In this document: positions 1 through 4,669 of the stretch, one piece after another
Position numbering within the stretch: the first letter of the stretch is position 1
Layout of the letters: the number at the start of each line of letters is the position of its first letter
Source of the DNA: Planctomycetota bacterium
GTDB lineage: Bacteria; Planctomycetota; Phycisphaerae; Sedimentisphaerales; Anaerobacaceae
NCBI GenBank assembly: GCA_017885385.1
Contig: JAFNGF010000383.1
Span: 12,096-18,473 of the forward strand
DNA: 6,378 nt
Direction of reading: 5' to 3'
Translations under genes and position numbers: made by a program
The notes under the pieces: model-generated
Seen by the model: only the letters and a program-made list of their open reading frames with translations
Told to the model about the DNA's origin: nothing
Databases searched by the model: none

Positions 1-1
1 G

Positions 2-592
2 GGCAGGTCGCCTGCTCAAGAGCAGCCTCCAAAACCTGCTAACGAGGAAGAGAAGAAGATTCTGAGTGTGCTTGAGGATATGAACCTGAACCAGAGCGCA
101 GGGATGATGAACGTCCCGCCGGAAGACGGCAGGTTATTGCGACTGTTCACAGAGGCCGCCGGCGCCAAGCACGTTGTCGAAATCGGGACCTCTAACGGGT
201 ACTCGGGCACTTGGTTCTGTCTTGCGCTGCGAACGACGGGCGGCAAGCTGACCACTCACGAAATCGACGCCCGCCGAGCCTCACTTGCGCGCGAGAACTT
301 CAAACGAGCCGGCGTCGATAAGCTCGTTACGCTTGTTGAGGGCGACGCCCACGAGAAGGTTATGAATCTGAAAGAGCCGATCGACATTCTGTTCCTCGAT
401 GCGGATAAAGAAGGTTATATCGACTACCTGAACAAATTGCTCCCGTTAGTGCGCCAGGGCGGACTCATCATCGCCCACAATGTTGACTCTACGGGGCCGG
501 ACTTCATCAAGGCCATTACCGCCGACCCTAAGCTGGAGACACTTTTGCGGGTCCAGGGTCTTAGCGTGACACTTAAAAAACGACAGAAATGA
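2..592 (+). CDS. SAM-dependent O-methyltransferase (class I, COMT/caffeoyl-CoA-like), 5' partial
   Basis: Predicted to move a methyl group from S-adenosylmethionine to a hydroxyl of an unknown small molecule. The frame is open from base 2 with no stop, so the gene probably starts outside the window. A GTG at 68 behind a purine-rich stretch (42-58) is a possible internal start giving 174 aa. Numbering from that GTG, motif I is VVEIGTSNGYSG (36-47), the acidic ribose-binding position is in HEID (64-67), and LFLDADKEGY (108-117) matches the metal-binding DxDK loop of the COMT family. The usual second metal motif 'DN' reads 'HN' here (137-138), an unusual change. Residues encoded before the GTG are rich in Pro, Glu, Lys and Gln (QEQPPKPANEEEKK), like a linker behind a signal peptide or anchor, so the enzyme may be exported; that is inference. 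The fold is clear, the substrate is unknown. Confidence 0.85.
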   Translation, partial: GRSPAQEQPPKPANEEEKKILSVLEDMNLNQSAGMMNVPPEDGRLLRLFTEAAGAKHVVEIGTSNGYSGTWFCLALRTTGGKLTTHEIDARRASLARENFKRAGVDKLVTLVEGDAHEKVMNLKEPIDILFLDADKEGYIDYLNKLLPLVRQGGLIIAHNVDSTGPDFIKAITADPKLETLLRVQGLSVTLKKRQK

Positions 593-678
593 AAAGTGAG
601 CCTAAAGTGTCGAAAGTGAGCCTAAAGTGTCTAAAGTTAAATTTTAGGCACTTTAGTCACTCCAAATTTTAGGCACTT
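593..678. repeat. Cluster of short direct and inverted repeats between methyltransferase and permease genes
   Basis: A 19-nt sequence (AAAGTGAGCCTAAAGTGTC) occurs twice with a period of 20, at 593-611 and 613-631. It is followed by a second family, AAATTTTAGGCACTT, at 639-653 and 664-678. The segment AGTGTCTAAAGT (626-637) pairs with ACTTTAGTCACT (650-661) as a 12-bp stem with one T/T mismatch and a 12-nt loop. No T-run follows the stem, so it is not a typical intrinsic terminator. The words CTAAAGTG and TTAGGCACTT look like opposite-strand variants of one motif. This could be a dispersed genomic repeat or an array of regulator sites for the permease gene starting at 697; the sequence alone does not decide. 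Confidence 0.8.
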
Positions 679-696
679 GATTGGAAGGGATTCTCT

Positions 697-2025
697 ATGC
701 CTGTAGCTCCGAGGAAAGAGCTGTCTCTTTTTGACTCGACGTGCATCATTGTCGGCATCATCATCGGGGCCGGCATCTATCAGATGGCGCCCGCGATTGC
801 CAGCGGCTCCTACTGCTGGTGGGGCGTCCTGGCGATATGGGCCGTAGGAGGGCTGCTTTCCTTGTTTGGAGCGCTGGGTTATGCCGAGCTAGCCACGGCG
901 TATCCTCTGGAAGGTGGTGACTATGTTTATCTTAGTCGCGCGTACGGTTCGTGGGCGGGCTTTTTGTTCGGCTGGGGCCAGCTTGCGATTATCCGGCCCG
1001 GCGACATCGCGGTGATGGCATTTGCGTTTGCGACATACGGGCGAACAATCTACGACCCGCTTGCCGCTCATCCCGAATACAGCCAGCGAGTCTTCGCCGC
1101 CGCTGCCGTGGTCGTTCTGACAGCGATAAACATCCTGGGCGTCAAGGAGGGCAAATGGACACAAAACCTTCTTACGACCGTCAAGGCGCTAGGATTGCTT
1201 GCCATTGTCGGCGTGGCGGTGGCCGCACCGCAGGGTCCAAAAAGCACGGCATCTGTCCAGCCCTTGCCTCTGAGCCTGGCGCTTGTCTTTGTCCTATTCA
1301 CTTATGGCGGATGGAACGAGATGGCTTATGTGGCCGCCGAGGTCAAAGACTCGCGCCGTAATATCGTTCGGGCGCTGACCCTCGGCGCAGCGGTGGTAAC
1401 GGTGCTGTATCTGCTGGTCAACGGAGCCTTTCTTTATACGTTAGGCTATCGCGGCCTGGCTGCTTCCAAGGCAGTCGCCACCGACAGTATCGCGACCGTA
1501 TTTCCCAATATCGGCGGCAGGCTTATCAGCACACTGGTCTGTATCTCTGCGCTGGGAGCGGTGAGCGGCTTGATTTTCACCGGCGCACGTATCTCTTATG
1601 CCCTGGGCGCCGAACATCGGGTCTTCGGGCTTTTGGGCAAATGGCATGCCCGAACGGGAACGCCCGTCTGGGCCCTTTTAGTTCAGGCAGCTATCGCAGT
1701 CGGGCTGATCGCGGCTCTGGGCTCATTCGTGGACACCATTCTCTATACTGCTGCGCCCGTATATGCGTTCTATCTGGCGACCAGTCTGTCGGTTATTGTC
1801 CTGCGATTCAAAGAGCCAAAGGTCGAACGACCCTATCGTGTTACAGGCTACCCCTTCACCACGCTTATCTTCTGTGCGGTGTGCGCGTTTCTAATCTATA
1901 GTACCGTCTCTTATGCCTGGAATGTAAAGATCAAGAGCCTGTGTCTGCTGGAGGGCGTTCTTTTAGCTGGTATGGTCATCTACTGCTTAACCGACGTCCG
2001 CGATCGTAACAGACCCGGTAGCTGA
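697..2025 (+). CDS. APC-family amino acid permease
   Basis: An inner-membrane secondary transporter of the amino acid-polyamine-organocation superfamily, 442 aa, the normal length. About twelve hydrophobic helices are visible, roughly at residues 12-35, 42-64, 84-113, 132-150, 156-177, 192-213, 226-248, 271-298, 323-341, 346-370, 386-408 and 413-432. Helix 1 has the broken-helix substrate motif GIIIGAGIY (20-28). Helix 2 ends with YAELATAYP (62-70). Helix 6 and its exit loop read FTYGGWNEMAYVAAEVKDSRRNI (from 201), which matches the conserved Tyr-Gly-Trp and Glu-Val-Lys...Arg-Asn-Ile pattern of amino acid/cation or exchanger permeases. GTPVWALL (321-328) and RPYRVTGYP (378-386) are also family-typical. 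The ATG is preceded by GGAAGGGA (683-690) at good spacing. Substrate cannot be told from sequence; the neighbours do not indicate one. The gene stands alone between two repeat-rich spacers. Confidence 0.92.
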   Translation: MPVAPRKELSLFDSTCIIVGIIIGAGIYQMAPAIASGSYCWWGVLAIWAVGGLLSLFGALGYAELATAYPLEGGDYVYLSRAYGSWAGFLFGWGQLAIIRPGDIAVMAFAFATYGRTIYDPLAAHPEYSQRVFAAAAVVVLTAINILGVKEGKWTQNLLTTVKALGLLAIVGVAVAAPQGPKSTASVQPLPLSLALVFVLFTYGGWNEMAYVAAEVKDSRRNIVRALTLGAAVVTVLYLLVNGAFLYTLGYRGLAASKAVATDSIATVFPNIGGRLISTLVCISALGAVSGLIFTGARISYALGAEHRVFGLLGKWHARTGTPVWALLVQAAIAVGLIAALGSFVDTILYTAAPVYAFYLATSLSVIVLRFKEPKVERPYRVTGYPFTTLIFCAVCAFLIYSTVSYAWNVKIKSLCLLEGVLLAGMVIYCLTDVRDRNRPGS

Positions 2026-2083
2026 TTAGGAGATCAGAAGGCCAGGAAATCAGGATGCAGGATGGAGAACGGACGACGGATTG

Positions 2084-2148
2084 CTGTCTTCTGTCCTCTG
2101 TCTTCTATCCTCTGTCTTCTGTCTTCTGATGTCCTGATACCCTGATAC
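2084..2148. repeat. Heptamer tandem repeat (six units) followed by an octamer duplicate
   Basis: Six consecutive 7-nt units run from 2084 to 2125: CTGTCTT, CTGTCCT, CTGTCTT, CTATCCT, CTGTCTT, CTGTCTT. After a diverged unit (CTGATGT) an octamer, CCTGATAC, is present twice in tandem (2133-2140 and 2141-2148). The array is almost entirely pyrimidine on the plus strand. Such arrays can change copy number by slippage. It lies in non-coding DNA, so any copy change would not alter a protein. Confidence 0.85.
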
Positions 2149-2217
2149 GCCAGTAGCCTAATAGCCGCCCATACCGGATGCGGCCTTTACCCCGGAGTGC
2201 GCAGGGCGATCAGCCCC

Positions 2218-2366
2218 CCTTGGATTCGACAAGCTCACCACAAGGATTTTTGCTCTGCGGCCCCTGCCTCGCATTCCCGCGGAGCGGGTTCCCTCGCAGA
2301 GGCAACCCCCGCTGCCTGCTTGCGCAGGCACGAGTTTACCCCCGCGCAGGCGGGGATTCTCTGCGG
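2218..2366. repeat. Cluster of small GC-rich palindromes (REP-like dispersed repeats)
   Basis: Four short hairpins follow one another: CCCGC/GCGGG (2276-2288, loop GGA), CCTC/GAGG (2292-2302, loop GCA), TGCCTGC/GCAGGCA (2313-2330, loop TTGC) and CCCCGC/GCGGGG (2340-2355, loop GCAG). An outer pair CTCTGCG (2253-2259) and CGCAGAG (2295-2301) encloses the first, and CTCTGCGG recurs directly at 2359-2366. At the left, CCTTG (2218-2222) and CAAGG (2241-2245) flank ATTCGACAAGCTCA (2224-2237), a word resembling a dispersed repeat common in environmental genomes (recalled, not searched). There is no T-tract after any stem, which argues against simple intrinsic terminators. The mosaic suggests several palindromic elements inserted next to or into each other. 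Confidence 0.75.
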
Positions 2367-2438
2367 TTACATTTTTGCTATGTTGTTGCACTATCCTGCC
2401 TTTCTGTTACCCTATCAGTTTGAAAGGAGAACGCAACT

Positions 2439-3716
2439 ATGCGAAAACGTAAGAGAGGCACGGTTCTGGGGCAAGCCAATGACAGAGTGACACGGCGTCA
2501 GTTTCTTAAAAGCTCGATGGGAGCGGCTGCGGCTCTGACCATTGTGCCGAGGCACGTTTTAGGCGGGGCCGGCTCCGCCTCTGGCGGACCGCCCAGCGAA
2601 ACCGTTGGCGCTGCCTTGATTGGCTGCGGCGGTCGCGGCCCGGGAACGTTTGACGACTTGAATCGCGAGCACAAGCTTAATGTCACGATGCTTGCCCAGT
2701 GCGACGTGAGGTTCCGCGACCGGGCAGACAATAAGACCATCTACACAGATTTCCGCCGGGTGCTGGAGCGTAAGGACATCGAGGTGGTCGCCATCGCCAC
2801 GCCGCCGCACTGGCACGCCCTTATTTCGATTGCGGCTATGGAGGCCGGTAAGGACGTGCTGTGCGAAAAGCCGATGACCAGATTCATTGCGGAAGGCCGG
2901 GCGGTCGTCGAGGCCCAGAAACGTTACAAACGCATATTCCAGGTCGGCACCTACGGGCGATTCGGCGCGAGCCGGAACCGGGCAAATATCGAGACTCATA
3001 AGATTATGGAGAGCGGGCTGCTGAAAGAATGCAAGGGAGTGTACGTCAATCGGGGCGGATTCAAGATCAAAGAGTGGAGCGGCAAGGTAAACTTACGGCC
3101 CGAGCCTGTGCCGAGTAATCTTGACTGGGATATGTACGTCGGGCCGTCTCCGATGAAGCCGTATAACCGGCACCGCACGGGCGGAACGCACCGCTGCTAC
3201 TGGGACTATGAAGGCGGCGGACTGGCGGATATGGGCCAGCACTTTTTTGACCCCTTCCAGTGGATTTATGCCAAGGACGACACCAGCCCGGTCGAAATCG
3301 AGGCATACGCCCCGCCGGCACATCCGGAAGCGTGCGGCATGTGGGGCTGGGTGGAAATGAAATACGCCGACGGGTTTACTCTGGTGCTCGATAGCGGCGA
3401 GTGGGGACAGCCGTACAACCGGCAGGAGCCTCGCGGCGTCAGCATGAGCGACCTTGACGAAGAAAACCGGAGAAAGGTCGCTGCCATGTCCGATCCGGAG
3501 CCGCTGGTCGGCTTTGGCGAAGCGGTCAAGACTCGCAAACGCCCCGGCGGTCACGCTGAGGCGGCTCACCGCTGCGCAACGCTGCTGCATCTGGCAAATA
3601 TCGCCATACGGACCGGGCGAAAAATCAGGTACGACCCGGTCAAAGAGCAGATCATCGGCGACGAAGAGGCCAATAGGTTGGTCAACCAGCCCATGCGGGC
3701 GCCGTGGCACCTGTAA
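2439..3716 (+). CDS. Tat-exported Gfo/Idh/MocA family oxidoreductase
   Basis: An NAD(P)-dependent sugar or cyclitol oxidoreductase-type protein of 425 aa, predicted to act outside the cytoplasm. The N terminus carries a twin-arginine signal: TRRQFLKSS (18-26), then a hydrophobic Ala-rich stretch (28-36); cleavage probably falls near 42-50. The Rossmann fold starts at 56 with the nucleotide-binding motif GCGGRG (62-67). AIATPPHWH (118-126) is followed by the family motif CEKPMT (142-147), whose Lys is the usual catalytic/cofactor residue. The C-terminal domain has ADMGQHFFD (263-271), matching the conserved Asp-x-Gly-x-His-x-x-Asp motif. Start choice is supported by AAGGAG (2424-2429) about 9 nt upstream of the ATG. 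Exported members are abundant in planctomycetes and some act on glycosides; the substrate here is unknown. The HEAT-repeat gene follows after 41 bp, suggesting co-transcription. Confidence 0.93.
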   Translation: MRKRKRGTVLGQANDRVTRRQFLKSSMGAAAALTIVPRHVLGGAGSASGGPPSETVGAALIGCGGRGPGTFDDLNREHKLNVTMLAQCDVRFRDRADNKTIYTDFRRVLERKDIEVVAIATPPHWHALISIAAMEAGKDVLCEKPMTRFIAEGRAVVEAQKRYKRIFQVGTYGRFGASRNRANIETHKIMESGLLKECKGVYVNRGGFKIKEWSGKVNLRPEPVPSNLDWDMYVGPSPMKPYNRHRTGGTHRCYWDYEGGGLADMGQHFFDPFQWIYAKDDTSPVEIEAYAPPAHPEACGMWGWVEMKYADGFTLVLDSGEWGQPYNRQEPRGVSMSDLDEENRRKVAAMSDPEPLVGFGEAVKTRKRPGGHAEAAHRCATLLHLANIAIRTGRKIRYDPVKEQIIGDEEANRLVNQPMRAPWHL

Positions 3717-3723
3717 AAAAATG

Positions 3724-3757
3724 TCTGTAGACTCTTACTGCAGAAAGGATTGTGTCC
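3724..3757 (+). promoter_or_regulatory. Ribosome binding site of the HEAT-repeat gene, with adjacent small hairpin
   Basis: AAAGGA (3744-3749) lies 8 nt before the ATG at 3758 but only 2 nt before the alternative GTG at 3752, which decides the start in favour of the ATG. Just upstream, TCTGTAG (3724-3730) can pair with CTGCAGA (3738-3744) as a 7-bp RNA stem with one G-U pair and a 7-nt loop. The stem's right arm touches the first base of the ribosome binding site. Stability is modest and a role is unproven. Confidence 0.55.
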
Positions 3758-4657
3758 ATGGGAAATTCGTCAGTATCCGTTGCCGAGCTCGTAAGCAAGC
3801 TACCCGACCCTGATGAGAACGGCTTGCTCAGCAACATTGACAAAGAATCGGTCGAGAATGTCATTGCCGAGATACACAAAGCAGGCCGCGACGGTATCGT
3901 TGGTCTGATTGACATGCTCGTTGAGCCTGGCAAGGCAGATGATGTCAAGCCGCGATACGCGATCCACTGTTTGGCAGTTTACGTATGCAAGCTAAAGGAC
4001 AAAAAACATCGGCGGGCCTTCGCTGAGATATTAGCGTCACAGCTCGTTGCGCTGGCCGCGGGGCAGCTTGACAGGGACCGACCCAAGCAAATAAAGGGCT
4101 ACTTAATCCGGCAGTTACAAGTAGCCGGCGGCGAAGAAGTCGCCGGTGCGCTGGGCAAGTTTCTGCTCGATGAAGAACTGTGCGAATATGCTGCCCAGGC
4201 GCTGGTAGCCCCCGCTGCTTCACGTTTGCGAAGCAAACCGGCGGGGGGAGATGGGGCAGCCGAACAGCTTCGAGATGCGCTGCCCAACGCCAAGGGCAAA
4301 TGTCGCCTGACCGTGATACAGAATCTTGGTGTGGTCCGAGACCGCAAGTCAGTCGACGCACTGAGGGAGGCGGTCGGTGATAAGGATAGGGACATCCGAT
4401 TGACAGCCGCCTGGGGACTGGCAAACATCGGCGACCCAGGCTCGGTGGACGTGCTCCTTAAGGGAGCGGATGTCCAAGATCCATACGAGAGAATCAAGGC
4501 CGCCCAGGCCTGTCTGCTGCTGGCAGAGAATCTGCTTGCGGCGGGCAAAAAAAAGGATGCAATGAAGATTTACGCCCACTTGCGCGATACGCGAACAGAC
4601 CCAGCCGAGCAGTATCTGCGAGAGCTGGCTGAAGGCGCACTGGCAGCAAAGGAATAG
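3758..4657 (+). CDS. HEAT-repeat domain protein
   Basis: A 299-aa, apparently soluble cytoplasmic protein made of helical pairs; no signal peptide or membrane helix is seen. The clearest HEAT-like units are in the second half: QNLGVVRDRKSVDALREAV (188-206) and IRLTAAWGLANIGDPGSVDV (from 213), each with the Ala/Leu helix, the Gly-Asp turn and the next helix. Earlier helices around 65-100 and 115-150 are more diverged. HEAT proteins usually act as binding scaffolds, so no enzymatic role is assigned. Residues about 152-164 (PAASRLRSKPAGG) look out of place: they are encoded by a palindrome and break a helical stretch. An A8 run at 4547-4554 encodes GKKKD. The gene sits 41 bp after the oxidoreductase and 12 bp before the PurF-like gene, so it is probably in an operon with both. 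Confidence 0.85.
   Translation: MGNSSVSVAELVSKLPDPDENGLLSNIDKESVENVIAEIHKAGRDGIVGLIDMLVEPGKADDVKPRYAIHCLAVYVCKLKDKKHRRAFAEILASQLVALAAGQLDRDRPKQIKGYLIRQLQVAGGEEVAGALGKFLLDEELCEYAAQALVAPAASRLRSKPAGGDGAAEQLRDALPNAKGKCRLTVIQNLGVVRDRKSVDALREAVGDKDRDIRLTAAWGLANIGDPGSVDVLLKGADVQDPYERIKAAQACLLLAENLLAAGKKKDAMKIYAHLRDTRTDPAEQYLRELAEGALAAKE
4209..4247. repeat. Palindromic element inserted in frame in the HEAT-repeat gene
   Basis: CCCCCGC (4209-4215) pairs with GCGGGGG (4241-4247). Inside, either TGCTTC (4216-4221) pairs with GAAGCA (4230-4235), or GTTTGC (4224-4229) pairs with GCAAAC (4233-4238) around a GAA loop. The 39-bp length is a multiple of three and the frame stays open. The encoded segment (about residues 152-164) is rich in Pro, Gly, Arg and Ser, unlike the helical sequence either side. 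This is the behaviour expected of a small palindromic repeat that tolerates insertion into genes. Confidence 0.65.
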
Positions 4658-4662
4658 GGGAG
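4656..4662 (+). promoter_or_regulatory. Ribosome binding site of the PurF-like gene, overlapping the upstream stop codon
   Basis: AGGGGAG lies 7 nt before the ATG at 4670 and shares two bases with the TAG stop (4655-4657) of the HEAT-repeat gene. That stop is in the same frame as the downstream gene, only four codons before its ATG. This excludes any longer N terminus that could supply a catalytic Cys, and suggests translational coupling. Confidence 0.75.
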
Positions 4663-4669
4663 ATCGAGA

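Larger units (their letters stand above)
2026..2438. other. 413-bp gene-free, repeat-rich intergenic region
   Basis: No convincing coding frame is present; the open frames here lack family features and run across low-complexity repeats. The left part (2026-2080) is purine-rich and the next part (2084-2148) is pyrimidine-rich, with several short complementary words: ATTAGG (2025-2030) with CCTAAT (2157-2162), ATCAGAAG (2033-2040) with CTTCTGAT (2123-2130), and ATCAGGA (2049-2055) with TCCTGAT (2132-2138). The pairs are not colinear, so no single clean hairpin forms. The right part (2218-2366) is a series of GC-rich hairpins. The last ~70 bases carry the leader and ribosome binding site of the oxidoreductase gene. 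I see no strong sigma-70 promoter. Confidence 0.75.

Noticed and set aside
626..661. Intrinsic terminator for the methyltransferase gene.
   Set aside because: The stem is AT-rich with a mismatch and a 12-nt loop, and it is not followed by a T-run.
593..678. CRISPR-like array.
   Set aside because: The repeats are separated by one base or occur only twice, with no unique spacers of regular length and no cas genes.
2386..2413. Possible sigma-70 promoter for the oxidoreductase gene (TTGCAC, 16-nt gap, TACCCT).
   Set aside because: Only about half of the consensus bases match in each box; this is no better than chance in such a spacer.
2178..2490. Two overlapping plus-strand open frames and one minus-strand frame across the spacer upstream of the oxidoreductase.
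   Set aside because: They translate the GC-rich hairpin repeats, show no family features, and run into the clear start of the oxidoreductase gene.
3752..3757. GTG at 3752 as start of the HEAT-repeat gene.
   Set aside because: It is only 2 nt from the AAAGGA ribosome binding site; the ATG at 3758 has proper spacing.
4547..4555. A8 run giving an A-AAA-AAG slippery heptamer in the correct phase in the HEAT gene (possible -1 frameshift).
   Set aside because: The -1 frame stops after about 25 codons inside the same gene, giving a slightly shorter tail, and no clear downstream stimulatory structure or upstream Shine-Dalgarno was seen. It fits simple Lys-Lys-Lys coding.
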